A DNA stretch of 64,000 nucleotides. Source: DASUPK01 sp963763955 (lineage in GTDB: Bacteria; Actinomycetota; Thermoleophilia; Solirubrobacterales; 70-9). The notes under the pieces were generated by a model that was not told the origin of the DNA, searched no databases, and worked only from the letters and a program-made list of their open reading frames with translations. A program made the position numbers and the translations under genes. The DNA is taken from the NCBI GenBank assembly GCA_963763955.1, contig CAVXQP010000009.1, forward strand, positions 124,001 through 188,000, written 5' to 3'. Below are positions 1-7,812 of the stretch, piece by piece. Numbering within the stretch: the first letter of the stretch is position 1; every line of letters begins with the position of its first letter.

Positions 1-1
1 G

Positions 2-604
2 TTGCGGCCTGCGGACGCCGGGACCATCTCGGTTGCCGGCCACACCGACCCGGGCGAGAGGCTCGCGCGCTGCGCGTACATGCCGCAGCGGGACCTCCTC
101 CTCCCCTGGCTCTCTGCCGTCGACAACGCATCCCTGGCTCTTCGGATCGGCGGGCTGTCGCGGACACGAGCGCGCGCTCAGGCCGCGGAGCACTTCGAGC
201 GGCTCGGGCTGGAGGGCTTCGAGGACTCCCGCCCGGACCAGCTCTCCGGCGGGATGCGCCAGCGGGTCGCATTCCTTCGCACATTGATGGCGGGGCGGCC
301 GGTCCTCCTGCTCGACGAGCCGTTCGCCTCGCTCGATGCGATCACCAGGGCGGAGATGCAGTCCTGGCTCGCCGAGGTGCTCGAGCCCGACCGGCACACC
401 GTCCTGCTCGTCACCCACGACGTCGAGGAGGCCCTCTACCTCTCCGACTCGGTGCTGGTGCTCAGCTTCCGCCCGGCTCGCGTGGTCGACCGGATAGAGG
501 TGAATGGTCCGCGGGCGGCGGATCGCGCCGCGGCCGTCACCTCCCCCGCATTCGCCGAGCTGCGGCAGCGGGCGCTGCGCGCCCTCGCGGGAGCGGCGCA
601 GTGA
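2..604 (+). CDS. ABC transporter ATP-binding protein, 5' truncated by window edge
   Basis: This is the nucleotide-binding subunit of an ABC importer of the nitrate/sulfonate/thiamine-precursor type. Within the 200 visible residues there is a Q-loop (YMPQRD, about 26-31), the ABC signature LSGGMRQR (81-88), Walker B VLLLDEP (101-107) and the switch histidine in LLVTHD (135-140). The Walker A loop is missing because the gene begins before the window, so the first visible codon is not a real start. The stop overlaps the GTG start of the permease (GTGA), showing an operon of ATPase, permease and binding protein. Family is certain; substrate is inferred only from the binding protein. Confidence 0.93.
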   Translation: MRPADAGTISVAGHTDPGERLARCAYMPQRDLLLPWLSAVDNASLALRIGGLSRTRARAQAAEHFERLGLEGFEDSRPDQLSGGMRQRVAFLRTLMAGRPVLLLDEPFASLDAITRAEMQSWLAEVLEPDRHTVLLVTHDVEEALYLSDSVLVLSFRPARVVDRIEVNGPRAADRAAAVTSPAFAELRQRALRALAGAAQ

Positions 605-1383
605 GCGGGGCACGCAACTACCTGGCGCCGGCGGCGGTGATCCTGGTTCTGCTCGGCGCCTGGGAGCTCGCCGCTCGCTGGGACCTGATTTCCAACGCAC
701 TCAACATCCAGGACTTCCTGGTCCCGGCCCCGAGCGACATCGCGACCTCCCTGTGGAGGGATCGCTCACTGCTCGCCGACGACTCCTGGGTCACCCTCCG
801 CGAGGTCCTGCTGGGCTTCCTCTGCGCGCTCGTCGCCGGGCTCGCGTTCGCGGTGGTCCTGCACCTCTCGGAGACCCTGCGGCGCGCCTTCTATCCGCTG
901 CTCGTCGCCTCCCAGGCGATCCCGCCGGTGGCGATCGCCCCGATCCTGGTCGTCTGGTTCGGCTTCGGGCTCGGCCCCAAGCTGGTGCTGATCGCGCTGG
1001 TCTGCTTCTTCCCGATCACGGTCAACACGCTGGATGGGCTTCGCTCGGTGGACCCACAGCTGATCACGATGATGCGAACGCTCGGGGCCAGCCGCGCCCA
1101 GATCCTCGGCCGGGTCGAGCTGCCCTCGGCGCTGCCGTTCTTCTTCAGCGGAACCAGGATCGCGATCGCCGTCGCCGTGATCGGGGCCCTGTTCGCGGAA
1201 TGGGCCGGCGCGGACTCGGGTCTCGGGCATCAGGTGCTGATCTCCTCGAGCCAGTTGCTCACCGCCAGGATGTTCGCGGCGATCACTCTGCTCGGCGCGA
1301 TGGCGATCGTCCTCTTCGCTCTCGTCACCCTGATCGAGCATCGCGTGGTCAGATGGGACGCCCGGAGCGTGACGCGAACGTGA
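601..1383 (+). CDS. ABC transporter permease, SsuC/ThiX type
   Basis: A 260-residue inner-membrane permease with about six hydrophobic segments and the coupling (EAA) loop that binds the ATPase: GASRAQILGRVELPSALPF, about residues 162-180, with the typical Gly and LP..LP spacing. Length and layout match the BPD_transp_1 permeases of sulfonate, nitrate and pyrimidine importers. The GTG start overlaps the ATPase stop by four bases, and its own TGA shares its last base with the ATG of the binding protein (TGATG). The three subunits are therefore probably translationally coupled. Confidence 0.93.
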   Translation: MSGARNYLAPAAVILVLLGAWELAARWDLISNALNIQDFLVPAPSDIATSLWRDRSLLADDSWVTLREVLLGFLCALVAGLAFAVVLHLSETLRRAFYPLLVASQAIPPVAIAPILVVWFGFGLGPKLVLIALVCFFPITVNTLDGLRSVDPQLITMMRTLGASRAQILGRVELPSALPFFFSGTRIAIAVAVIGALFAEWAGADSGLGHQVLISSSQLLTARMFAAITLLGAMAIVLFALVTLIEHRVVRWDARSVTRT

Positions 1384-2408
1384 TGCGATCCGCTCTCCGC
1401 GAGCGTCTCTGGGCCGCTCTGGCGCTCGCCTCCACCACGCTGGCGCTCGGCCTCTCCGCCTGCGGAAGCGGCGGCGACGCGACGACCGGCTCGGCCTCCA
1501 ACCCCCGGCCCTTCACGCTCGATCTCGACTGGTACGTCAACCCGGACCACGCGGGCATCTACAGCGCGCTCGACCGTGGCTTCTTCAGGCAGGTCGGGCT
1601 CGACGTGCAGCCTCAGGTCCCGTCGGACCCCTCCGCCCCGATCAAGGAGGTCGCCGCGGGCCGAGTCGACCTCGCGGTCTCGTACGAGCCGGAGGTGCTG
1701 TTGGCCCGCAACCAGGGCCTCGACGTCGAAGCGGTGGCCGCGATCGTCAACCAGCCGCTCACCTCGCTGATCTCGCTGCCGAAGGGGGGGATCGGCGCTG
1801 CCGCCGACCTCCAGGGCAAGACGGTGGGGACCGCCGGCATCCCCTACCAGAGTGACTACCTGAAGACCATCCTCCAGTCGGCGGGGCTCTCCTCATCGGC
1901 GGCCAGGGAGGTCAACGTCGGCCTCAACCTGCTGCCCGCCCTGATCGGGGGCGGGGTCGATGCCATCCTCGGCGGTTACCGGAACATCGAGGGGGTCGAC
2001 CTGCAGGAGCGAGGTCTCGATCCGCGCATCGTGCCCGTGAACCAGCTCGGGGTTCCGACCTACGATGAGCTCGTCCTGGTCGCCCGGAGCTCGACCGTCG
2101 ATGCGCACCCGGAGGCGATTCGCAGCTTCATCGCCGCCCTGGCGAGGGGAACGGCGTACGCCATCGCACACCCGCCGGAGGCCGCCAACGCGGTGCTCTC
2201 GGCCGGCAAGGGGCTGGACCCCATGCAGACCCGTGCGGAGGTGAACGCCACGCTGCCGCTCCTGGCCAATGTCCCCCGCCGGCCGTACGGCTTCATGGAT
2301 CCGCCTCAGTGGCGCGCGTACGCGCAGTGGATGGCGGCCCATGACCTGATCTCGCACGCGCCCGCGACGGGCGACGTCCTCAGCAACGAGCTGCTGCCGC
2401 CGGGCTAG
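1383..2408 (+). CDS. ABC transporter substrate-binding lipoprotein, NMT1/THI5-like
   Basis: A 341-residue solute-binding protein. The ATG at 1383 overlaps the permease stop; a longer in-frame reading upstream only shadows the permease. The N-terminus has a short basic stretch, a hydrophobic core and a lipobox (LSAC), so it should be a lipid-anchored extracytoplasmic protein. The mature start, with LDLDWYVNPDHAGIY, resembles ThiY/NMT1/THI5 proteins that bind thiamine pyrimidine precursors: LDW..N..H.G.Y followed by G.F...GL. A pyrimidine precursor is therefore the favoured substrate, but sulfonate- or nitrate-type ligands are not excluded. No thiamine gene or TPP riboswitch is visible; any leader lies upstream of the window. 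Confidence 0.9.
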   Translation: MRSALRERLWAALALASTTLALGLSACGSGGDATTGSASNPRPFTLDLDWYVNPDHAGIYSALDRGFFRQVGLDVQPQVPSDPSAPIKEVAAGRVDLAVSYEPEVLLARNQGLDVEAVAAIVNQPLTSLISLPKGGIGAAADLQGKTVGTAGIPYQSDYLKTILQSAGLSSSAAREVNVGLNLLPALIGGGVDAILGGYRNIEGVDLQERGLDPRIVPVNQLGVPTYDELVLVARSSTVDAHPEAIRSFIAALARGTAYAIAHPPEAANAVLSAGKGLDPMQTRAEVNATLPLLANVPRRPYGFMDPPQWRAYAQWMAAHDLISHAPATGDVLSNELLPPG

Positions 2409-2460
2409 CTGGCCGGCCACCCGCGATCGCGCCCGTGATAACCGGCCGGCTCGCCCTTGC

Positions 2461-2466
2461 TAGGTT
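2461..2466 (+). promoter_or_regulatory. Putative -10 element for a leaderless mRNA
   Basis: TAGGTT lies exactly six bases before the GTG at 2473 and there is no Shine-Dalgarno sequence. Transcription would begin at or next to the start codon. The same arrangement recurs at many other genes in this window. No convincing -35 element was seen. Confidence 0.4.
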
Positions 2467-2472
2467 CGCCCT

Positions 2473-2793
2473 GTGCCCGTCCCCGATGAGCTGGCCGATC
2501 CTCTGGTTCGCGCCTTCGTCGAGGCTGTGAACGCCGGTGATCGCGAGGCCTTCTTTGCGCTCCTGGCGGAGGGGGCGACGATGGCGGATGACGGCTCGGA
2601 CCGGAACCTACAGGAGTGGGTCGATCGCGAGATCTTCTCCTCGGACGGCCGCATGGAGGTCGACTCGCAGTCGGACGACGGGCGCTCGCTCGTCGTCAGC
2701 TACACGAACTCGACCTACGGCACGATGCTGACCAACTGGAAGTTCTTCGTCGAGGGCGGGAAGATCGGCCGCTTCGAGACCGGGCAGGCGTGA
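2473..2793 (+). CDS. Small SnoaL/NTF2-like protein
   Basis: A 106-residue protein beginning with GTG, just after a -10-like TAGGTT. The helical start (LADPLVRAFVEAVNAGDREAF) followed by alternating strands ending in NWKFFVEGGKIGRFETGQA is the usual plan of the NTF2/SnoaL alpha+beta cone fold. Members range from ketosteroid isomerases and polyketide cyclases to binding-only proteins, so no reaction can be assigned. It converges with the glycosylase gene, whose stop abuts its own stop. Confidence 0.7.
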   Translation: MPVPDELADPLVRAFVEAVNAGDREAFFALLAEGATMADDGSDRNLQEWVDREIFSSDGRMEVDSQSDDGRSLVVSYTNSTYGTMLTNWKFFVEGGKIGRFETGQA

Positions 2794-3786
2794 CTAGGCG
2801 GCGAGACGAGCCGGCGGGCCCGCTCCCATCGCCTTGTGCCAGCCGGCCAGCGCAAAGCTCCCCGCCAGCCCGCGGAATGGCGCGTACGGCGCGAAGTACT
2901 CCTCGACCTCCTCGACGGTGGCGCGGCGCCCGAGACCCGCGAGGTGGCCCACCAGCTTCACGTAGGCGAGATCGCCCGCGGGCAGCGAGTCGGGATCTCC
3001 GCGCCCGTGCAACCCGAGGCACTGGATCGTCCAGGGCCCGATCTCGGCGATCTCGAGGAGCCGCCTGTCGCTGTCCGGGTCGTCGAGTCGCGCTCGGCCA
3101 CGGGCGACCTCCAGCGCGCAGCGCACCATCGCCACCGAGCGTCCCTGGCTCAGGTCCATCGAGGCGAGCTCGGCGGGGGCCCGCCCGGCGATCACCGCCG
3201 CCGAGGGCAAGTCGCGCAGGGGAATCGGCCCCCAGCCGCGCTTCGGCGTCGGACCGTCGGGTGGAACGTAAGAGGGCGCCCATCTCCGCACGATCCGGCG
3301 CTGGATCTCGGCGGCCCGAGACCCCTCGATGAGCTGTTCGGTGATCGCCCAACAGAGCGCCTCCCACGGCCACGTCCGGCGACGGGGCCGAATCCAGGGC
3401 TTGTGATGGATGGTCGGCCCCAGCAACGGGTCGCGCTTGAACGCCTCGTAGAACTCCCCCATCTCCTCTTCGATCGCGAGGGAGAAACGCGTCCGCTCGA
3501 TCGCGATGCCGAGCTCATTCTGGCCTGCAGGGGACAGCTCGCGTGGGTCGGGTGGCCCCTCCGGAAGGATCGGATGCTCGACCTCGGCCGGGTCGACGGA
3601 CTCAGCGCGGATGTGGACGTAGCCGGACCTCGTCTGCCAGCTCCGGGTGCGAACGGGGCGCTCCCGGACGTGAATGAGGCGTTCCAGGACCCCGCCGCGA
3701 CAGCGAAGGACGCCATCCCGGCCCCGGGATAGACGCAACCGATACGGCCAACGGGGCAGCACCCGCTCCTCGATCGTCAGCGGCAC
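2794..3786 (-). CDS. DNA-3-methyladenine glycosylase II-like (AlkA family, HhH-GPD)
   Basis: A 330-residue base-excision repair glycosylase that would remove alkylated bases. The N-terminal half is poorly conserved. The C-terminal half carries the helix-hairpin-helix (LLEIAEIGPWTIQCLGL, about 242-258) followed by the Gly/Pro...Asp region ending AGDLAYVK, where the Asp near residue 272 is the expected catalytic residue. The length exceeds E. coli AlkA (282) because of N-terminal extensions. It starts with GTG. No ada-like methyltransferase or other adaptive-response gene is adjacent. Family assignment is firm; substrate range is not. Confidence 0.87.
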   Translation of the reverse strand: MPLTIEERVLPRWPYRLRLSRGRDGVLRCRGGVLERLIHVRERPVRTRSWQTRSGYVHIRAESVDPAEVEHPILPEGPPDPRELSPAGQNELGIAIERTRFSLAIEEEMGEFYEAFKRDPLLGPTIHHKPWIRPRRRTWPWEALCWAITEQLIEGSRAAEIQRRIVRRWAPSYVPPDGPTPKRGWGPIPLRDLPSAAVIAGRAPAELASMDLSQGRSVAMVRCALEVARGRARLDDPDSDRRLLEIAEIGPWTIQCLGLHGRGDPDSLPAGDLAYVKLVGHLAGLGRRATVEEVEEYFAPYAPFRGLAGSFALAGWHKAMGAGPPARLAA

Positions 3787-3797
3787 AGCCGAGCGGC

Positions 3798-4082
3798 CTA
3801 GCGGCCTAGGACGTGCACGTCGACCAGGAAACTGCGGCTGGCGACGACCTTCTCGCGGCGGCGGAAGAGCCCCCGGCGCGGCGGACGCCTCGGCGCGCGG
3901 GCCGCTCTGGCAACGGCGATCACCGCGACTCCGGCTGCCGCGCCACCGGCAGCCGCGACGGCGAGCGGTCCGAACTCGCGGCCCCAGATCTCGATCGTGC
4001 CGCTCTGTGCGCGGACGGGCAGCGGACGGACGGGCTCGGCCTCAATCACTTCCTGCTCCTCGATCCTCTCGGACTCGGCCAT
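3798..4082 (-). CDS. Small single-pass membrane protein, unknown function
   Basis: A 94-residue protein starting MAESERIEEQE: an acidic N-terminal segment, one hydrophobic, Ala/Gly-rich helix (about residues 36-57) and a very basic stretch (ARAPRRPPRRGLFRRR) that should stay cytoplasmic. The start at 4082 is chosen because TAGGAT lies seven bases upstream, implying a leaderless mRNA; the ATG at 4091 falls inside that hexamer. No family was recognised. Confidence 0.6.
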   Translation of the reverse strand: MAESERIEEQEVIEAEPVRPLPVRAQSGTIEIWGREFGPLAVAAAGGAAAGVAVIAVARAARAPRRPPRRGLFRRREKVVASRSFLVDVHVLGR

Positions 4083-4089
4083 CGATCGC

Positions 4090-4095
4090 ATCCTA
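4090..4095 (-). promoter_or_regulatory. Putative -10 element for a leaderless mRNA
   Basis: On the minus strand this reads TAGGAT, seven bases before the ATG at 4082. It decides between the two possible starts of the small membrane protein. Confidence 0.4.
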
Positions 4096-4158
4096 AGGGG
4101 CAGCCAAGACCCCAACCGTTTCCACTCGGCATAGTGCGGGAAGATCAAGGACGGTCCA

Positions 4159-4608
4159 ATGCCCGACTTCGAGCTGACCAGCCCCGGTTTCGGCGAGGGA
4201 GAACAGATTCCCGAGAAGTATTCCTGCGAGGGCGACAACGACTCGCCACCGTTGAGCTGGAACTTCCTCCCCGAGGGGACTCGCTCCCTCGCCCTGATCG
4301 TCCACGACCCCGACGCCCCATCGGGGGACTTCACCCACTGGGTCGCGTGGAGCATCGATCCGGAGGCGGGTGGCCTCGAGGAGAGCGCACCCGCGCCGGC
4401 CGAGGGCGCCAACGGATTCGGTGATACCGGCTACGGGGGTCCGTGCCCGCCCTCGGGCGATGGAGCTCATCGCTACCTTCACGAGCTCTTCGCACTGGAT
4501 ACCGAGCTCGACCTGGAACCGGGCAGCAGCCGCGAGCGACTCGAGGACGCGATGCAGGGCCATGTGCTCGCCGGCGCCGAGCTGGTCGGGACCTACGAGC
4601 GAGCCTAG
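4159..4608 (+). CDS. YbhB/YbcL-family PEBP (Raf kinase inhibitor-like) protein
   Basis: A 149-residue cytoplasmic protein of the phosphatidylethanolamine-binding protein superfamily. Diagnostic segments are SPPLSWNFLPEGTRSLALI, the DPDAPSGDFTHWV anion-site loop (about 54-66) and GYGGPCPPSGDGAHRY (about 93-108), all in the normal order. Bacterial YbhB proteins bind small anions, but their role is poorly defined. The last four bases overlap the end of the convergent GNAT-like gene. Confidence 0.92.
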   Translation: MPDFELTSPGFGEGEQIPEKYSCEGDNDSPPLSWNFLPEGTRSLALIVHDPDAPSGDFTHWVAWSIDPEAGGLEESAPAPAEGANGFGDTGYGGPCPPSGDGAHRYLHELFALDTELDLEPGSSRERLEDAMQGHVLAGAELVGTYERA

Positions 4609-5738
4609 ATCGTCTTCTCGTAGAGCCGGTAGCGCTTCACGATCGTCCCGCCCATCCCCTCCATGGCGCGGTTCATCGGTTCGTTCACCTCGAGGATCCA
4701 ACCCTCCTCGCCGCCGCTGACGCCCACCTCCGCCGCGGTCTCGATATGACGGACGTAGAAGCGCGCCGCGATGCCGGTGTGCTGGTACTCGGGCTTGACG
4801 CCGAGGGCGAAGACGCGCACCCGGTCGATCCTGCCCTTGCCGAGCAGGAAGCGCAGCCACCCCAAGGGGAGCAGGCGTCCGTTCATCCTCTTGGTCACCT
4901 GGTTGATGTCCGGAAGGGTGAGGGCGGCGCCGAGGATCTCGCCGTCGCGCTCGGCCATGAACGTCCAGCGCGGGTCCAGGATCTGCTTCAGGTTCTTCGC
5001 CTGGAACGCGACCTCCTCGTCGGTGATCGGGACGAAGCCCCAGTTCCTCTCCCACGCCGAGTTGTAGACCTCCATGAAACGCCCGATCTCTGCCTCCAGG
5101 TCGTTCTTCCTCATGTTGCGCACCGTGATCCCATGCTCCGACTCGACCGTGTCGGCGACCGCGTGGATCGCGTCGGCGAATGCGTCGCCCTTCTTCAGCG
5201 CCCCCATCTCCAGGTTCCACATGAAGAGGTCCATCGTCTTGCCGTAGCCGAGCGCCTCGACCCGCTCCCTGTAATAGGGGGGATGCCACGGCTCGAGGAT
5301 GTACGGGTGCCTCTCGTACCCCTCGATCAGGAGCCCGCACTCGTCGTTGGTGGTGAAGTCCATCGGCCCGACCAGCCGCTCGCGCCCGTGGCCGTGAACC
5401 CAGTCCTCCGCGGCGCCGAGTAGGGCGGCGAAGATCTCCGGGTCGTCCTCCGCCTCGATGAAGCCGAACTGACCGTCGCTGCCGCCCTGGAACTGGTCCC
5501 AGCGGCGGTCGACCTGGGCGGTGATGCGGCCCACCGGCTCGCCGTCGCGCCAGGCCAGGAAGTACTCGGCCTCGGCGTGCTGAAAATAGGGGTTCTTCTC
5601 CCTGTTCAGGAACTGGCGCCGCTCGAAGATCAGCGGCGGGACCCACGGCGTGCCCCGGTGGAGCCGAAAGGGCAGCTTGATGAACTTGTTGAGCTCGCCC
5701 CGTCCCTGCACGGGCCGAACCTCGATCGCGCCTGGCAC
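4605..5738 (-). CDS. GNAT-fold acyltransferase, candidate bacterial ceramide synthase-like (bCerS-like)
   Basis: A 377-residue protein that opens with the pattern of a large GNAT-like family (FIKLPFRL..GTPWVPPL, then EKNPYFQHAEAEYFLAWRDG and VGRITA, about residues 19-75). A second GNAT-like half covers about 215-377, with RVRVFALGVKPEYQHTGIA as the acyl-CoA-binding region. Proteins of this family are often annotated only as N-acetyltransferase. It starts with GTG at 5738 and is divergent, 17 bases away, from a serine-palmitoyltransferase-like gene. That pairing suggests N-acylation of a long-chain amino-ketone or amino alcohol, as by the GNAT-fold ceramide synthase of Caulobacter. The fold is well supported; the ceramide role is inference. 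Confidence 0.75.
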   Translation of the reverse strand: MPGAIEVRPVQGRGELNKFIKLPFRLHRGTPWVPPLIFERRQFLNREKNPYFQHAEAEYFLAWRDGEPVGRITAQVDRRWDQFQGGSDGQFGFIEAEDDPEIFAALLGAAEDWVHGHGRERLVGPMDFTTNDECGLLIEGYERHPYILEPWHPPYYRERVEALGYGKTMDLFMWNLEMGALKKGDAFADAIHAVADTVESEHGITVRNMRKNDLEAEIGRFMEVYNSAWERNWGFVPITDEEVAFQAKNLKQILDPRWTFMAERDGEILGAALTLPDINQVTKRMNGRLLPLGWLRFLLGKGRIDRVRVFALGVKPEYQHTGIAARFYVRHIETAAEVGVSGGEEGWILEVNEPMNRAMEGMGGTIVKRYRLYEKTI

Positions 5739-5755
5739 GGCTGCGGAAGCTACAC

Positions 5756-7060
5756 ATGCGAGACTCCCGGGGCATGTCCGACTCCACCCTTGATGCGAGG
5801 GGGCGCGGCAGCGCGACCCGTTTTGTGTCGGATGTCTTCGAGAAGGCCCGGACCCATGACCGGGTCGAGCAGCTCGAAGCCGCCAAACAGGGCGACCTCC
5901 TCCCCTATTTCCGGATCCTCGAGTCCCAGGCGGGGCCCGTGGTGGAGATGGAGGGACGCGAGACGATCATGCTGGGCTCCAACAACTATCTGGGACTGAC
6001 CACGGACGAGCGGGTCAAGCAGGCGGCCCGCGACGCCCTGGAGCAGTACGGCACCGGTGTCACCGGATCGCGCCTGCTCAACGGCACCACGCCCATGCAC
6101 GTGGAGCTGGAGCGGGAGCTCGCCGACTGGATGGGGACCGAAGACGTGATCGTGTTCACGACCGGCTACCAGTCGAACCTGGGCGCCATCAGCGCCATCC
6201 TCGAGCCGGGTGACACGGTGATCTGCGATTCGGGCGACCACGCCTCGATTCTCGATGGCTGCAAGCTCTCCGGCGCCCGCCTTCGGCCCTTCCGCCACAA
6301 CCGGATGGACAAGCTGGAGACGATGCTGGAGCGGGCGGTCGCCGACGGGAGCGGCACGCTAGTGGTGGTCGACGGCGTCTTCTCGATGGAGGGCGACGTC
6401 TGCGACCTGCCGCCGATCGTCGAGCTTTGCAGGCGCTTCGGGGCGAGGCTGATGGTGGATGAGGCGCACGGCGTCGGAGTCCTCGGCAGGCGCGGCGCGG
6501 GAGCCTCCGAGCTGTTCGGCCTCGAAGACGAGGTCGACCTCCGCATGGGGACCTTCTCCAAGAGCCTCGCCTCGTGCGGCGGCTTCATCGCCGGCCCGGA
6601 GGAGGTCATCGAGTACCTCCGGATCGCCTCGCGGTCCTTCATCTTCAGCGCTTCCGCCGTCCCGGCGGCGGTGGGCGCGGCTCTTGGAGCGCTGCGGATC
6701 ATCCGGTCCGAGGGGCCCGAGTTGATGGCGCGCCTGCTCGACAACGCCGCCTACCTCCGGCAGGGCTTCCGCGACCTCGGCCTGAAGGTCGTCGAGCCCG
6801 GCACGCTGCCGGACGGCTCCGAGGCGACGACTCCCGTGGTCCCTGTGCTCGTCGGAGAGGACTGGCAGGCAGTCCTCCTCTGGAAGGCGCTCTTCGAGGC
6901 CGGCGTCTACACCAACGTCGCGCTCCACCCCGCCGTCCCGCCGGGCGGCGCGCTCCTCCGGACCAGCCTGATGGCGACCCACGAGCGCGACCATCTCGAT
7001 CGCGCCCTGGAGATCATCGCCGCGGTCAAGGGCCGTTTCCCGGACCTCCCGACGGGCTGA
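5756..7060 (+). CDS. PLP-dependent alpha-oxoamine synthase, serine palmitoyltransferase-like
   Basis: A 434-residue fold-type I PLP enzyme of the alpha-oxoamine synthase group (SPT, KBL, BioF, HemA), which condense an amino acid with an acyl-CoA. The internal-aldimine Lys is in GTFSKSLAS (about residue 268), the PLP Asp/His motif is VDEAHGVGVLGRRG (about 234-247), and DHASILDGC carries the stacking His. EGRETIMLG..NY.G, the GSRLLNGT stretch and PFRHN resemble bacterial SPT more than BioF or KBL. No bio or threonine-catabolism genes are nearby. The ATG at 5774 (428 residues) is an alternative start. Confidence 0.85.
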   Translation: MRDSRGMSDSTLDARGRGSATRFVSDVFEKARTHDRVEQLEAAKQGDLLPYFRILESQAGPVVEMEGRETIMLGSNNYLGLTTDERVKQAARDALEQYGTGVTGSRLLNGTTPMHVELERELADWMGTEDVIVFTTGYQSNLGAISAILEPGDTVICDSGDHASILDGCKLSGARLRPFRHNRMDKLETMLERAVADGSGTLVVVDGVFSMEGDVCDLPPIVELCRRFGARLMVDEAHGVGVLGRRGAGASELFGLEDEVDLRMGTFSKSLASCGGFIAGPEEVIEYLRIASRSFIFSASAVPAAVGAALGALRIIRSEGPELMARLLDNAAYLRQGFRDLGLKVVEPGTLPDGSEATTPVVPVLVGEDWQAVLLWKALFEAGVYTNVALHPAVPPGGALLRTSLMATHERDHLDRALEIIAAVKGRFPDLPTG

Positions 7061-7096
7061 AGTCCGCAGGTTTCGATCTGCCAAGTCCGGGGTAGT

Positions 7097-7131
7097 CGAT
7101 CGGGTTCGCTCCATCAATGGACACCCGATCG
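7097..7131 (+). other. Strong stem-loop downstream of the SPT-like gene
   Basis: CGATCGGGT (7097-7105) pairs perfectly with ACCCGATCG (7123-7131). The loop contains a second perfect stem, TCCAT with ATGGA. There is no U-run after it, so it may be a processing or protection hairpin, or a non-canonical terminator. Confidence 0.45.
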
Positions 7132-7183
7132 GTCCGCCCGACAAAAGATCTGCTCTTAGCGAACGGGATGATTGATTGGGGGG

Positions 7184-7213
7184 TTGACCCTCGGCGCGGC
7201 AGACGTGTAGGTT
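7184..7213 (+). promoter_or_regulatory. Putative promoter of the mIHF-like gene
   Basis: TTGACC (7184-7189) and TAGGTT (7208-7213) are separated by 18 bases, a good housekeeping-sigma match in such GC-rich DNA. The start site would be near 7220, giving a leader of about 145 bases before the ATG at 7365. Confidence 0.5.
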
Positions 7214-7245
7214 TCGCCGAGCCGCGCACTTCCGGGGCAGGGAGC

Positions 7246-7277
7246 GGACGGGAACGATTTTAGGAGAGGACCCGTCC
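7246..7277 (+). other. Leader hairpin of the mIHF-like gene
   Basis: GGACGGG (7246-7252) is perfectly complementary to CCCGTCC (7271-7277), with an 18-base AU-richer loop. It lies inside the predicted leader and could affect RNA stability or translation. Confidence 0.35.
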
Positions 7278-7364
7278 ACTTCCCCGGGCTCTTATGAGCG
7301 ACTGGGGGCTGCCGGCCGCAACCAAGCCCGCCAACAAATCCTGGCCTAGCAGGAGGGAGAACCG

Positions 7365-7781
7365 ATGTCTGCTGCTTCGACGATTGCCCCTGCCCGCCCC
7401 CTATCAATCCCCCATCGGCGGATCGAGCCCACGGTCGTCGAACCCCAGACGGACTCAGAATCGAGAGAGCGAGGAACCGACCAGTGCATGCAGGCCCTCG
7501 CCCGCGCCAATCAGGTCCGCCTCGCTCGCGCGGCGCTCAAGCGCGACATCGGCGCAGGGCGCCGCGCCGTCACCGACGTGATCGTCGAGTCCCCCTGGGA
7601 GGCCGAGAGCATGAGCCTCAGCGAGCTGCTCTGCAGCCAGCGCCGCTGGGGACGCGCCCGCTCACGGAAGCTGCTCTCCTCCGCCGCCCTCGGCGAGGCC
7701 AAGAAGGTCGGCACCCTGACCGAGCGCCAGCGCCGGATCCTGGTGGGCGCGCTCGAGGCCAAGCTCTCCAGGCTGAACTAG
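7365..7781 (+). CDS. mIHF-like nucleoid/DNA-binding protein (actinobacterial integration host factor type)
   Basis: A 138-residue protein. The first 40 residues look disordered. From about residue 43 the arrangement matches actinobacterial mIHF, a nucleoid-associated S13-like H2TH protein: RLARAALKRDIGAGRRAV (long helix), SMSLSELL, RWGRARSRKLL (the HhH-like turn, where mIHF has KVGKVKAQ) and LTERQRRIL. mIHF binds and bends DNA and is abundant, which fits the good promoter, long leader and strong Shine-Dalgarno. Spacing of the conserved blocks agrees with mIHF; overall identity is modest by eye. The gene stands alone as one transcript. Confidence 0.75.
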   Translation: MSAASTIAPARPLSIPHRRIEPTVVEPQTDSESRERGTDQCMQALARANQVRLARAALKRDIGAGRRAVTDVIVESPWEAESMSLSELLCSQRRWGRARSRKLLSSAALGEAKKVGTLTERQRRILVGALEAKLSRLN

Positions 7782-7812
7782 GCGAGCCGCCGGTAGGAGC
7801 CAGCGAGGGCAC

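Larger units (their letters stand above)
7061..7364 (+). other. 304-base intergenic region with promoter and structured leader
   Basis: No gene is supported here. In order it holds a hairpin just after the SPT-like gene (7097-7131), a promoter-like sequence (7184-7213), a second hairpin in the probable leader (7246-7277) and a strong Shine-Dalgarno AGGAGGGAG just before the ATG at 7365. It is the longest gene-free stretch in the window. No known riboswitch family was recognised in it. Confidence 0.6.

Noticed and set aside
4093..5886. Long frame overlapping the GNAT-like gene
   Set aside because: It lacks any domain, while the GNAT-like frame on the same strand has clear conserved segments.
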